A stretch of DNA of 64,000 nt from Synergistaceae bacterium. Its GTDB lineage: Bacteria > Synergistota > Synergistia > Synergistales > Aminobacteriaceae. Positions 44,261 to 53,296 of the stretch are shown piece by piece (the first letter of the stretch is position 1; the number at the start of each line of letters is the position of its first letter). Both the position numbers and the translations under genes were made by a program. Below the pieces are notes generated by a model. That model saw only the letters and a list, made by a program, of their open reading frames with translations. It did not search any database and was not told the origin of the DNA. Location: contig JALHFZ010000002.1 in NCBI GenBank assembly GCA_022837505.1, positions 1 to 64,000 of the forward strand, given 5' to 3'.

Positions 44261-44323
44261 TTCATCTCTTTGCCTTGAAGCTCCGATCTTCCTGAGCCCT
44301 GGAGGAAAACCCGCAGCGGATCG

Positions 44324-46675
44324 TCAGGACCGGCGGAAGGTCACCACCGACACGCCGAATCCCCCCTCTTCAGGGCCTCCCAGGCGGCAGGAATCAACGT
44401 ATTTCAAACGGGAGCAGAGGGAATGGACTTCCCGGCGCAAAACCCCCTCCCCCCTGCCGTGGATGACCGTTACCTGGTCGTAGCCTATCCTCATGGCCTG
44501 GTCGAGGTAGCGCTCCACTATGGGGATGGCTTCGTCCACGTTCATCCCCCGGACCATGACCGAGGGGGGGACCCTCTCGGGGGCGGAGGGAGCGCTTTCC
44601 CTGGGGGCAACGATTCCCTTCGGTTTTTTCGAGGACTTGATCAGCTTTTTCGCTTCCACGTCCATGGTCATGGCCCCTGCCTTGACCACCGCCCGGGCTC
44701 CCTTGATCTTTTCAAGGAGCCCGACAATCTCCGTTCCAGCTATCTGGACGGTATCCCCGGGGGATGGAGGTGCACTGTCCCCCTCCCCTCCCTTGAGCAG
44801 GCGTTTTTCGTGGCGCTGCTCCAGCCGCTTTCGCTCCGCCCGGAGGGACTCTTTTGTATCATGGATCTGACGGTGGACCGCTGATTTCGAGGCCTCCTCG
44901 AGGTTCCGCAGAAATTCCCGGCTGCTCTCCTCCGCCTTCTCGAGGATGGACGCCGCCTTCCGCTCCGCGTTGGAGAGGATGCCGTCCCTGTTTCCGGCAA
45001 GCTGCCGCACCTTTGCCTCATATTCATTCTTCAGGGCCGAGAGGCTCTTCTTCATTGCCGTAATCTCCTCCTCCTCCCTATCGAGCCACGCCTTTCTCTC
45101 ATTCAGTTCAGCGATCAGTTCCTCCACGGGGACGTCCCTCTCGCTCAGGACGGAATAGGCCTTTTCAATCACCTTTTCGGGCATGCCGTATCTCCTGGCG
45201 ATGAGCAGGGCGTTGCTCTTTCCCGGAACGCCGAGGAGCATGCGGTAGGTGGGAGAGAGGGTCTCGGCGTCGAACTCCATGCTTGCCGTCTCGACTCCCG
45301 GCGCCGTGAGGGCGTACTGTTTCACCGGGTTGTGGTGGGTGGTGGCGAGGGTCAGCCCCTTTTCCTTCGTGAGGGTGTCAAGGACGGCGATGCCGAGGGC
45401 CGCCCCCTCCTGGGGGTCCGTCCCGGCACCGAGCTCATCGAGGAGGACAAGGGATCTCCGGTCGGCCCTCTCGAGGATTGAGATGATGTTGCTCACATGG
45501 GCGCTGAAGGTGGAGAGGTTCTGTTCGATGCTCTGTTCGTCCCCTATGTCGGCATAGACGGAGCTTATATTTCCCACCACCGAGTCCTCTTCGGCGGGGA
45601 TGGGCAGGCCGCACCAGGCGAGGTATACGCACACTCCGGCGGTTTTGAGCACCACGGTCTTTCCCCCCGTGTTCGGGCCCGTAACCACAAGGCTCCGGAA
45701 GCGCTCGCCGCACCGTATGCTTACCGGTACCGCCTGATCCCCCAGGAGGGGGTGACGGGCCTCCCGGAGATGGAACATGGTCTTTTCGGACCGCAGGGGA
45801 ATCTTCCATTTATCCCGGGCCATGACTTCGCAGGCTCCGTAGAAGAGATCGAGGTCAGCCAGGACCTCCTGGGCGTCGAGAAGAGCCCTCTCTCTTTCGA
45901 GGAGTGTTCGGGTAAGGGCCCGGTAGATCTTGTGCTCTTCCTCCCGCTCCTCCCGCTCTGCGACGGCAAGGCGGTTGTTGAGGGGGACGAGGGATGAGGG
46001 CTCCATATAGACCGAGTTTCCCGAGCTTGACCGGTCCACCACTGTGCCTGGGAAGCGGTTGATGAATTCCTGCCGGACGAGAAAGACAAAATGGCCGTTC
46101 CTGAAGGCGGAGACCCTTTCCTGAAGCATGTGTCCCAGGGAGGGGTTGTCTATTATCCCCTGGGCCGACCGGCGGATCTGCCGTTTCAGTCCGTCCATTT
46201 CTCCCCGGATCTTCGCCAGGGCCGGGCTCGCCGAATCGTAGAGTCTGCCCGCGTCGTCCACCACGCCGAGGGCCTCGATCTCGGGAGAAAAATCCCTCAG
46301 CTTTCTTGCCTGAGAGGTAAAGGCCGGATATTCATTTTCATAGGCGAGAAGGTGCTCCCGGTTTGTCCGGGCCATGGAGAGGAAACGGACGACCCCTGCG
46401 AGCTCTTCCCCTGAGAGCATGCCTGTCCTCTTCCCTTCCGCGAGAAGGGGGGCTATGGGCCCGACCTTCGGGTTCCACGGCCATTCTCCCTTTTCATCCC
46501 GGCAGCGGCGGAAACTTTCAAGAAGGGTGATTCGCTCTTCAAGGTGGGCCGTCGTCGGCTGGGGGCGCAATTCATGAAGGGCGACGAGGCCGAGTTCGCT
46601 GCGGACTGACGAGGCGAATATACGGAGGATTTTTCCAATTTCGAGGATGGAGAGAATTTCATCCCTATATTCCAG
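44324..46675 (-). CDS. mutS2: Endonuclease MutS2, CUG start proposed
   Basis: MutS2 suppresses homologous recombination and acts on stalled ribosomes. ATPase motifs are VVTGPNTGGKTVVLKTAG and LVLLDELGAGTDPQEGAAL. The C-terminal Smr nuclease domain shows VTVIHGRGEGVLRREV. The first ordinary start in frame (TTG at 46570) would cut off the N-terminal core helices. The open frame continues upstream through LEYRDEILSILEIGK and SSVRSELGL, which match the family's N-terminus, to CTG at 46675. That CTG lies 8 bases after AGGAGG inside the end of cvpA, and there is no ATG, GTG or TTG in between. From CTG the length is 783 residues, the usual size. Confidence 0.9.
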   Translation of the reverse strand: MEYRDEILSILEIGKILRIFASSVRSELGLVALHELRPQPTTAHLEERITLLESFRRCRDEKGEWPWNPKVGPIAPLLAEGKRTGMLSGEELAGVVRFLSMARTNREHLLAYENEYPAFTSQARKLRDFSPEIEALGVVDDAGRLYDSASPALAKIRGEMDGLKRQIRRSAQGIIDNPSLGHMLQERVSAFRNGHFVFLVRQEFINRFPGTVVDRSSSGNSVYMEPSSLVPLNNRLAVAEREEREEEHKIYRALTRTLLERERALLDAQEVLADLDLFYGACEVMARDKWKIPLRSEKTMFHLREARHPLLGDQAVPVSIRCGERFRSLVVTGPNTGGKTVVLKTAGVCVYLAWCGLPIPAEEDSVVGNISSVYADIGDEQSIEQNLSTFSAHVSNIISILERADRRSLVLLDELGAGTDPQEGAALGIAVLDTLTKEKGLTLATTHHNPVKQYALTAPGVETASMEFDAETLSPTYRMLLGVPGKSNALLIARRYGMPEKVIEKAYSVLSERDVPVEELIAELNERKAWLDREEEEITAMKKSLSALKNEYEAKVRQLAGNRDGILSNAERKAASILEKAEESSREFLRNLEEASKSAVHRQIHDTKESLRAERKRLEQRHEKRLLKGGEGDSAPPSPGDTVQIAGTEIVGLLEKIKGARAVVKAGAMTMDVEAKKLIKSSKKPKGIVAPRESAPSAPERVPPSVMVRGMNVDEAIPIVERYLDQAMRIGYDQVTVIHGRGEGVLRREVHSLCSRLKYVDSCRLGGPEEGGFGVSVVTFRRS

Positions 46676-47234
46676 GGCTCTTCCCTCCTTTCAGGGAAGG
46701 CAGATCGGGAAGGGAAAGTTCAGGAAGGGAAAAGTCCCTGGGAAAAACCTTCCAGTTCTCGAGAAGTGCCTGAATGTCGGGCCAGAGAGCATCGGCCTGG
46801 CTCATCAGAAGGCTTTCGCCCATCCATTCCGTGGGGAGGAAGGGGGAGTAGGTCGTGATGCCCACGTAGAGAAAGAGGATGAGAAAAACGGCCTTGAGAA
46901 GGCCGGAGAGGACGCCGAGGACCCTGTCCACCATGGTAAGGGAGGCAAACTTGATGAAGGCCTTGACTCCCCGGCAGGCCATATTCGCCAGGATGACCGT
47001 AAGGATATAGATAAGGACCATGGATATGACCTTGAGAAGGGCCTCGCTGGGACCGTCCCACAGGGATGCCATCCACCGGGCGGGGAAAGGGGCGTAGTTC
47101 CATGCCAATATGACCCCTCCCACCATTCCGAGGAGGGAGAAAAACTCCCCCGAAAGTCCGCGAAAGGCCCCCCGGACGGCCAGAGTTGCGGCCACAAGGG
47201 CAAGGGTGATGTCAAAGACGGAGGCAAAGGTCAT
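46665..47234 (-). CDS. cvpA: CvpA-family membrane protein
   Basis: A 189-residue protein with four hydrophobic helices (about residues 5-25, 30-48, 65-88, 103-122), the GxxRGLSGEFFSLLG segment and the FxxLTMVDRVLGVLSGLLKA pattern of the CvpA/colicin V production family. The family is linked to envelope stress and purF regulation, with no defined biochemistry. It overlaps zapA by 4 bases and mutS2 (proposed start) by 11 bases. Confidence 0.85.
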   Translation of the reverse strand: MTFASVFDITLALVAATLAVRGAFRGLSGEFFSLLGMVGGVILAWNYAPFPARWMASLWDGPSEALLKVISMVLIYILTVILANMACRGVKAFIKFASLTMVDRVLGVLSGLLKAVFLILFLYVGITTYSPFLPTEWMGESLLMSQADALWPDIQALLENWKVFPRDFSLPELSLPDLPSLKGGKSPGI

Positions 47235-47482
47235 GGAATATACTTCTGTCCTCCGCTTTCAAGGGCTTCGCTGATTTTCACTCCGGTGGACTGGAGGAGC
47301 CATGCCAGCTGAAGACAGGATATGAGCAGAAGGTCCTCCTGGTCATGGGATTTCTCCAGTCCCTCCGTCAGTTCGCTGAAAAGGGAGCGTATGCCCTTGA
47401 GGCTTTCGTCATCAAGGGCAGTCTTGACAAAGTAATTTTTCTTTCCTATGCGGATGGTCACCTCGCGGGAAAGAGTTTTCAC
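47231..47482 (-). CDS. zapA: Cell-division protein ZapA-like
   Basis: An 83-residue protein with an N-terminal strand pattern REVTIRIGKKNYFVKTA and a long C-terminal helix, as in ZapA, which bundles FtsZ filaments. It starts with GTG two bases after the stop of the coiled-coil gene and overlaps cvpA. The order pheT-coiled coil-zapA-cvpA-mutS2 is common in bacteria, where zapA often lies between pheT and mutS2. Confidence 0.75.
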   Translation of the reverse strand: MKTLSREVTIRIGKKNYFVKTALDDESLKGIRSLFSELTEGLEKSHDQEDLLLISCLQLAWLLQSTGVKISEALESGGQKYIP

Positions 47483-47484
47483 CC

Positions 47485-47811
47485 TCAGGGTCTCCTTTCA
47501 CCTCTGCCGTCCTGGACGGGAGTCTGCCCCTTTCTGTCCTCGGGCAAAAGGCCGCTCAGTTTCTGGTAGAGAGACTTCATCTGGCCGTCCATGAGGGATT
47601 TTTCCTTCTGAAAGGCCATCTTTTCCCTTTCGAGGATCTCAAAGTTCCGCTGGTTTTCCTTCATTACCCGGATGTTTTCAATTTCCTTTTCGCCTATCTG
47701 GTTTTTAAGCTCGTTGACCTGAATGCGGAGCTGATCTCTCTCGCTTCGAAGACCCGTCACCATCTCCACCAGTCTGTCTGTAAGCTGCTCAAGATTTTCA
47801 AGGGTTCCCAT
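47485..47811 (-). CDS. Small coiled-coil protein
   Basis: A 108-residue protein that is almost wholly predicted coiled coil (heptad-like leucines and charged residues from LTDRLVEMV to MKSLYQKLS), with a charged tail. It is not assigned to a known family. Its position between pheT and zapA, and its ZapB-like make-up, suggest a division-associated role, but this is only context. Confidence 0.6.
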   Translation of the reverse strand: MGTLENLEQLTDRLVEMVTGLRSERDQLRIQVNELKNQIGEKEIENIRVMKENQRNFEILEREKMAFQKEKSLMDGQMKSLYQKLSGLLPEDRKGQTPVQDGRGERRP

Positions 47812-47823
47812 GGAAAAGCCTCC

Positions 47824-50226
47824 TTATCGTAGTATATAGCCGAAGGACGTCAGAGTGTTTCGGATCGTGCTGTGAATTTCCTCTACCGCCTCGTCTTTGA
47901 GGGTCTGGTCTTTTTTCTGGTAGGAAAGGGAGAAGGCCAGGCTCCGGAAGCCCTCGGGTACCCCCTTGCCGCTGTAGATGTCGAAGAGCCGGACGTCCTG
48001 AAGGAGGTCCCCCCCGGAGGAGCGTATGCGGGATATGACCTCGTCCACGGAGCTGTCGGCGGGGACGAAAAGGGAGATGTCCCGGAGGACGGGAGGATAG
48101 GGGGTCAGCTCCCGGAAGTTCGGAAGAACGGGATTTTCAAGGATCCCGAGATCGAACTCGAAGGCGTAGAGGGGTGCGCAGTCCAGTTCCTTCTCCACGG
48201 CCGGCTTCAGCCGGAGGAGATACCCTCCGTCCCTTCCGGCGGACAGTATTCGGGCCGTCTGCCCCTCGTGGCCGAAGGGTTCATGCCCCCGGAGGAAATC
48301 AAGGCAGATCCCCCGGCTCTCCCCCAGGGTCAGAACATCCCCCTTGAGGGAGAAAAAGTCCTCCTCTTCGGAGTGCCCCCAGGGAAGGCGCCCGTCCCTG
48401 CCGCCGTAGACCACGCCTGCGACCTTTTCGACCTCCTCGTGCCCCCCTTCCGGAAGGGGAAGGAAGACCCGGCCGAGTTCAAATACCCGGATTCCCGTAC
48501 GCCACCCCGCAAGGACGCTTCGCTCCACTCCCCGGAGAAGGCCGGGAAGGAGGGTGGTGCGCATCTTTGACTGCTCGGCGCTCAGGGGGTTCGCCAGGGA
48601 GAGGGGCCGGGCGCGCCGGTCCTCCTCCGGCAGGCGGAGGAGGGAGATGAAGGAGGGGGAGAGGAAGCTGTAGTTCAGCAGCTCCACATACCCCCGGGAA
48701 AGGAGTATCTTCCGGAGGTCTCCCTTCAGACGGGTGACGGGGCCGATGTCTCCCCGGCCGTAGAGGACCCGGGGAAGGCGGGGGGCAAGGGTTTCGTTGT
48801 ACCCCCGGATCCTCCCTACCTCTTCAAGGAGATCCTCCTCGATGGATATGTCCGGCCTCCAGGAGGGGACGGAGAAGATCCGCCCCTCAGGGGAAGAGGA
48901 TTTTTCGATGATCCCGAGGCGGTTCAAAATTGCAGAGGCCTCGTCCAGATCGTCCGTGAGGAGGACTTTTCCGAGCTTTTCCCGGGTCAGGGGAACGGTG
49001 CGGCGGTCATCATCAGGGCAGTCCGTTCTGTCGAGGATGGCGAAGCCGGCCGTTCCCGCAGACCATTCCTCAAGGAGGGAGAAGATGTATTTCAAAGCGA
49101 CAGGGGCCATCTTCCGGTCCACCGTCCGGGCATACCGGAAGGCCGCCTCGGAGGGGATGCCGAGCCTCCGGGAGGTCCGGCTTACGGAGAGGCTGTCAAA
49201 GGATGCGGATTCTATGAAGACGGTCTTCGTCTCAGGAAGAATTTCGCTGTTCTCCCCTCCCATGACGCCGGCGATCCCCACGGGGACATCTCCGCTCGTG
49301 ATGAGCATGTCCCCCTCGGCCATGATGTGGCTTTTTCCGTCGAGGGTGGTGAACTTCTCCCCGGGCCTTGAAGGCCTCACGGTGATCTCCGGCGCGGGGA
49401 GGCGGAGGGCGTCAAAGGCATGGGTGGGCTGGCCGAGGGTGAGCATGGCCAGATTGGTGGCGTCCACCATGGGGGAGATGGGACGCATTCCGAGAAGGGA
49501 CAGGGCGATGCGGACCCGGAGGGGTGAGGATCCGCCTTTAAGGTCGGTGACAAACCCCAGGCAGTACCGGGAGCAGCCGGGGGTCTTCAGAGTGATCCCC
49601 TGGAAGGGGACGGGCCAGTCCTTTGCGCCGCTTTCAGGGAGATCGGCGGGGTTCTTTTTCCATTCCGATCCGGGGAAGAGGGCATAGACTTCCCTGGCCA
49701 CCCCGAGAAGGCTGAGCAGGTCACCCCGGTTGGGAGTTACGGAAAGATCGAGGACCACATCGTCGAGGCCGAGCCAGGAAGGGGCGTCCTCTCCGAGGGG
49801 GGCATCCTCCGGAAGGCGCAGAATACCGAACTCGTCCGCCGCCTGGGGAACACCCAGTTCCTCCGCGGAGAGGAGCATCCCCTCGCTGTGGACAGAGCCG
49901 AAGTCCTTCGCTCCGAGGACCGTACCGTCCGCCAGGACGGCACCGGGGCGCCCCCAGGGGACGTAATCGCCCGCAGAGAGGTTGGGGGCGGCGGTGACGA
50001 CCAGGGCCGTCCCTCTGCCGTCATCCATTTCGGCCACCCAGAGGGTTTCTTTTTCAGGGTGGGGACGGAGGGAGTTCACCCGGGCGATGCGGATTCCCCT
50101 GAGCTTTTCGCCGGGTCGTGTCAGAGATTCCACTTCGCAGCCGGTGAGGGTGAGCCGCTCCGCCACCTCCTCCACCGAGGCGGGGATGGAGAGAATATCC
50201 TTCAGAAGATTCCAGGTGATCAGCAT
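47824..50226 (-). CDS. pheT: Phenylalanine-tRNA ligase beta subunit
   Basis: An 800-residue PheT. It has an N-terminal tRNA-binding OB domain (GxxVGxVxS-like region, about residues 35-150), B3/B4 editing domains (about 205-380 with MVDATNLAMLTLGQPTHAFDA), the B5 domain, a catalytic-core-like domain, and the C-terminal anticodon-binding FDX-ACB domain (LTPYPPVLRDISLFVP). It overlaps pheS by 7 bases. Length is normal. Confidence 0.96.
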   Translation of the reverse strand: MLITWNLLKDILSIPASVEEVAERLTLTGCEVESLTRPGEKLRGIRIARVNSLRPHPEKETLWVAEMDDGRGTALVVTAAPNLSAGDYVPWGRPGAVLADGTVLGAKDFGSVHSEGMLLSAEELGVPQAADEFGILRLPEDAPLGEDAPSWLGLDDVVLDLSVTPNRGDLLSLLGVAREVYALFPGSEWKKNPADLPESGAKDWPVPFQGITLKTPGCSRYCLGFVTDLKGGSSPLRVRIALSLLGMRPISPMVDATNLAMLTLGQPTHAFDALRLPAPEITVRPSRPGEKFTTLDGKSHIMAEGDMLITSGDVPVGIAGVMGGENSEILPETKTVFIESASFDSLSVSRTSRRLGIPSEAAFRYARTVDRKMAPVALKYIFSLLEEWSAGTAGFAILDRTDCPDDDRRTVPLTREKLGKVLLTDDLDEASAILNRLGIIEKSSSPEGRIFSVPSWRPDISIEEDLLEEVGRIRGYNETLAPRLPRVLYGRGDIGPVTRLKGDLRKILLSRGYVELLNYSFLSPSFISLLRLPEEDRRARPLSLANPLSAEQSKMRTTLLPGLLRGVERSVLAGWRTGIRVFELGRVFLPLPEGGHEEVEKVAGVVYGGRDGRLPWGHSEEEDFFSLKGDVLTLGESRGICLDFLRGHEPFGHEGQTARILSAGRDGGYLLRLKPAVEKELDCAPLYAFEFDLGILENPVLPNFRELTPYPPVLRDISLFVPADSSVDEVISRIRSSGGDLLQDVRLFDIYSGKGVPEGFRSLAFSLSYQKKDQTLKDEAVEEIHSTIRNTLTSFGYILR

Positions 50227-51266
50227 GAGAAGGTCCTCCCGGAGAGAAGATAGGGAACGTTGCCGTCGAAAAGCACCCTCAGGTCCGTCAGGCCGTATTT
50301 GAGCATGGCGAGGCGGTCGAGGCCGATCCCCCAGGCGAAGCCGTTGAAGACCTCGGGGTCGATGCCGCCGCTGCGCAGGACATTGGGGTGAACCATGCCC
50401 AGGCCGGCCACCTCAAGCCACCCCGTCCCCTTGCATATTCTGCAGGAGGGGTTTTTCCCAGAACACTCCACGCACTCGATGTCCAGTTCGAGGGAGGGCT
50501 CGGTGAAGGGGAAGTAGCTCCCCCGGTATCTCGCCTTGAGGGGGCGGGCGAAGATCCCCTCCATGAGCACTTCGAGGCACCCCTTCATGTCCGCCACGGA
50601 GATGTCCTTTTCCACGAGAAGCCCCTCGAGCTGGTTGAACATGGGGGAATGGGTGGGGTCGCTGTCCTTGCGGTAGACCTTTCCGGGACAGGCAATCCGC
50701 AGAGGAGCGCCGTGGGCGAGCATGGACCGGACCTGCACCGGCGAGGTATGGGTCCGAAGGAGATGTCCGTCGGGGAAATAGAAGGTGTCCTGCATATCCC
50801 TGGCAGGATGGGAGGCGGGGATATTCAGGGCCTCGAAGTTGTGGAAGTCGTCCTCGATCTCAGGGCCGAGGGCCACGGAGAATCCGAGCCCGGCGAGGAT
50901 CTCCACCACATCGTGCATGAGCTGGGCCACGGGGTGAATGCCCCCCCATGTTCTGCCCCTGGCCGGGAGGGTCACATCAAGGCCGCTTCTCCGCTCGACC
51001 TCCGAGGACTGGCGTTCCTCGAGAAATACCCTTCTGTCGGCGAGGCGGGATTCGAAGTCATCCCTCAGGGAGTTTACCGCCTCCCCTGCCCGGGGGCGTT
51101 CCTCCGGCGGGAGGGATCCGAGGTTTTTCAGCCAGGAAGTGAGTTTTCCTTTTTTTCCCAAAAAGAGGACTTTCACCTGCTGGAGGGCTTCGGGCGTTTC
51201 GGTTCCGGAGAGGGCGTCGTTGAACTCAGCCCTCATCCCTTCAAGGTCATCGAAAATTTCTGTCAC
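50220..51266 (-). CDS. pheS: Phenylalanine-tRNA ligase alpha subunit
   Basis: A 348-residue class II catalytic subunit. Motif 2 is in the FNQLEGLLVEKDISVADMKG area and motif 3 in NGFAWGIGLDRLAMLKYG. An insertion has four cysteines, C-x2-C-x6-C-x2-C (the pattern CVEC...CRIC), a probable zinc knuckle in front of the WLEVAGLGMVHP segment; it is absent from E. coli PheS. An N-terminal coiled-coil arm (about residues 1-85) binds tRNA-Phe. Its ATG overlaps the ktrA stop, so the enzyme is translated in series with the potassium-uptake genes. Confidence 0.95.
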   Translation of the reverse strand: MTEIFDDLEGMRAEFNDALSGTETPEALQQVKVLFLGKKGKLTSWLKNLGSLPPEERPRAGEAVNSLRDDFESRLADRRVFLEERQSSEVERRSGLDVTLPARGRTWGGIHPVAQLMHDVVEILAGLGFSVALGPEIEDDFHNFEALNIPASHPARDMQDTFYFPDGHLLRTHTSPVQVRSMLAHGAPLRIACPGKVYRKDSDPTHSPMFNQLEGLLVEKDISVADMKGCLEVLMEGIFARPLKARYRGSYFPFTEPSLELDIECVECSGKNPSCRICKGTGWLEVAGLGMVHPNVLRSGGIDPEVFNGFAWGIGLDRLAMLKYGLTDLRVLFDGNVPYLLSGRTFSC

Positions 51267-51943
51267 TTGCCGTTTTCCTCCTCATCTTTCTTTTCCATAA
51301 GCTTTTTGATATTCTCCTCCGATCCGGCCAGGAGGATCTTATCCCCTTCCTCCATGACCGTATCGTACCGGGGAAGGAACCGTTTGCCCTTCCGGTCGAA
51401 GAGAAGAACCACTCCATTATACGTCTTTTGAAAATCAGCTTCCATGAGGGTCTTTCCCACCATGCTCGGCAGGACGGCCACTTCCCCCACGAGGAAATCC
51501 CGCCCTGACATGGAGGTGAAGTCGGCGGTCCAGGGGTTCACGATGGACTCCGCCAGCCGCCTCCCCATGTCCCGTTCGGGGAAGATGACCTTGTCGACCC
51601 CCACCCGGGCCAGGACCCGGGCGTGAAGATTGGTCTGGGCCCGTGCAATGACGGTCTTTATTCCCATTCCCCTCAGAATTGCCGCAGAGAGAATGCTCGA
51701 CTCGATGTCCTCGCCGATGGCGACGACGGCCACATCGGCCTCCTTCGCCCCTATCCGGTTGAGGAGCTCCTCTTCCGTGGCGTTGAGCTGGGCTGAGAAG
51801 TCCACCAGGGAGGCCACCGTTTCGACCCTGTCCTTCCGGCTGTCCACGGCCATGACGTACTGGCCGAGCTCCGAGAGCTTTTCGCAGAGGGAGAAGCCGA
51901 ACCGTCCGAGGCCGACCACGAGGATTGTCTGTTTTTCTTCCAT
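51263..51943 (-). CDS. ktrA: Potassium uptake regulatory subunit, KtrA/TrkA type
   Basis: A 226-residue cytoplasmic protein. It has an N-terminal Rossmann RCK_N domain (LVVGLGRFGFSLCEKLSELG, then VMAVDSRKDRVE) and a C-terminal RCK_C domain (about residues 140-222). It gates the KtrB channel with ATP/ADP; in many Gram-positive bacteria the RCK_C domain binds c-di-AMP. It follows ktrB by 13 bases and overlaps pheS by 4. Confidence 0.92.
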   Translation of the reverse strand: MEEKQTILVVGLGRFGFSLCEKLSELGQYVMAVDSRKDRVETVASLVDFSAQLNATEEELLNRIGAKEADVAVVAIGEDIESSILSAAILRGMGIKTVIARAQTNLHARVLARVGVDKVIFPERDMGRRLAESIVNPWTADFTSMSGRDFLVGEVAVLPSMVGKTLMEADFQKTYNGVVLLFDRKGKRFLPRYDTVMEEGDKILLAGSEENIKKLMEKKDEEENGK

Positions 51944-51956
51944 GCCCTTCCCTTTC

Positions 51957-53276
51957 TTATCCTACGGGGATATTGGTCTCGGCGTAGGATATTTTTGAAA
52001 TCGTCCGATCCCGGGAGACCATGCCGAATATGAATGTAAGGATACCAACCCTTCCCCAGAACATCAACAGGATGATCACGATTTTTCCCGGAGGGGAAAG
52101 GGAGGGGGTGATTCCGAGGGAGAGCCCCACCGTCCCCATGGCGGATATGGCCTCAAAGAGAAGGGTTCTGAAGGGGAGTTCCTCGAAGAGGGAGAGGAGG
52201 ATGACCCCCGTCAGTACGGTCAGCAGATACAGAAAGGAAATGGCAAGGGCCCGGCGGATGTTCTCGTCCGCTATGGTCCGGTTGCGGTAGACCGCCCTTC
52301 TCCCCTGAATTTCCGAGAGGGAGGAGAAGAACAGGACCCCCGCGGTGGTGGTTTTGATCCCTCCGCCGGTGGAGCCGGGAGAGGCCCCGATGATCATGAG
52401 AAGGGAGAGAAGGAAGATGCCGAGGGATGAGGTGGCCCGGAGGGGGATCGTATTGAAGCCCGCTGTCCTGGCGGTGACGCTCTGAAAGAGGGCGTTCCAC
52501 ACTTTGAGGGGGAGAGAGAGGGGGGAAAGCCCGGCGGTTCTGTCGGAGAGGAAGAATAGGACCGTGCCGGCGAGGATGAGTATGGACGAGACCTGGAGGA
52601 CGAGAACGGCATGGGGGGAGAGGCGGGTTCTCTCCGTAAGATGAAGCCAGAGCTCGCCGATGACGAGAAATCCCAGGCCGCCGGTGACAATGAGGATCAT
52701 GACGGTTCCCGGAAGAATATACTGATTTGCAAACCCCTCAAGCCCGCCGGGAAGGGTTGAAAAACCGGCGTTGCAGAAGGCGCTGACGGAATGAAAGATC
52801 CCGTGGAAGAGGGCTTCGGAGGCCCCCATGGATCGGCTCAAAACGAAAACAAGGGGGATCACCGCCGCAGCCTCGATGATCAGGGTGATGAAGAGAATGC
52901 GGAAGATCAGCTTCACTGCTCCGGAGGGGGTGTCGATGCCGAGGCCGCCGGTGAAGAGGATCCGCTCCCGGATTTTGATCCTGTGGCCGAGGAGAACCAT
53001 GGTCGTCGTCGCCGCGGTCATCACCCCGAGGCCGCCGAGCTGGATGAGGAGCATAACCACCCACTGGGAGGCAAGGGTCAGGTCTTTTCCCGTATCCACG
53101 ACGATGAGTCCCGTAACGCAGACGGCCGAGGTGCTGGTGAAGAGGGCGTCAAGAAAGTTCAGTGGGACGGGGGAACGGGAGTTGAAAGCCCATAGAAGCA
53201 GGGTTCCCGCCGCGATGAGCAACAGGAACCCCAGTATGATCGTTTTTTCTATTTTGAGAGAACTGTAGGTCTTCAA
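51957..53276 (-). CDS. ktrB: Potassium uptake membrane subunit, KtrB/TrkH type
   Basis: A 439-residue membrane protein with ten or so helices in four pseudo-repeats, each with a selectivity-filter-like loop: LFTSTSAVCVTGLIVVD, FHSVSAFCNAGFS, TARTAGFNTI and ISAMGTVGLSLG. This matches KtrB/TrkH potassium (and sometimes Na-coupled) translocators. It begins 20 bases after the rplT stop, so potassium uptake is placed inside the infC-rpmI-rplT...pheST ribosomal/aminoacyl-tRNA operon. Confidence 0.92.
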   Translation of the reverse strand: MKTYSSLKIEKTIILGFLLLIAAGTLLLWAFNSRSPVPLNFLDALFTSTSAVCVTGLIVVDTGKDLTLASQWVVMLLIQLGGLGVMTAATTTMVLLGHRIKIRERILFTGGLGIDTPSGAVKLIFRILFITLIIEAAAVIPLVFVLSRSMGASEALFHGIFHSVSAFCNAGFSTLPGGLEGFANQYILPGTVMILIVTGGLGFLVIGELWLHLTERTRLSPHAVLVLQVSSILILAGTVLFFLSDRTAGLSPLSLPLKVWNALFQSVTARTAGFNTIPLRATSSLGIFLLSLLMIIGASPGSTGGGIKTTTAGVLFFSSLSEIQGRRAVYRNRTIADENIRRALAISFLYLLTVLTGVILLSLFEELPFRTLLFEAISAMGTVGLSLGITPSLSPPGKIVIILLMFWGRVGILTFIFGMVSRDRTISKISYAETNIPVG

Positions 53277-53296
53277 CGGAAGGGCAGGTACTGCAG

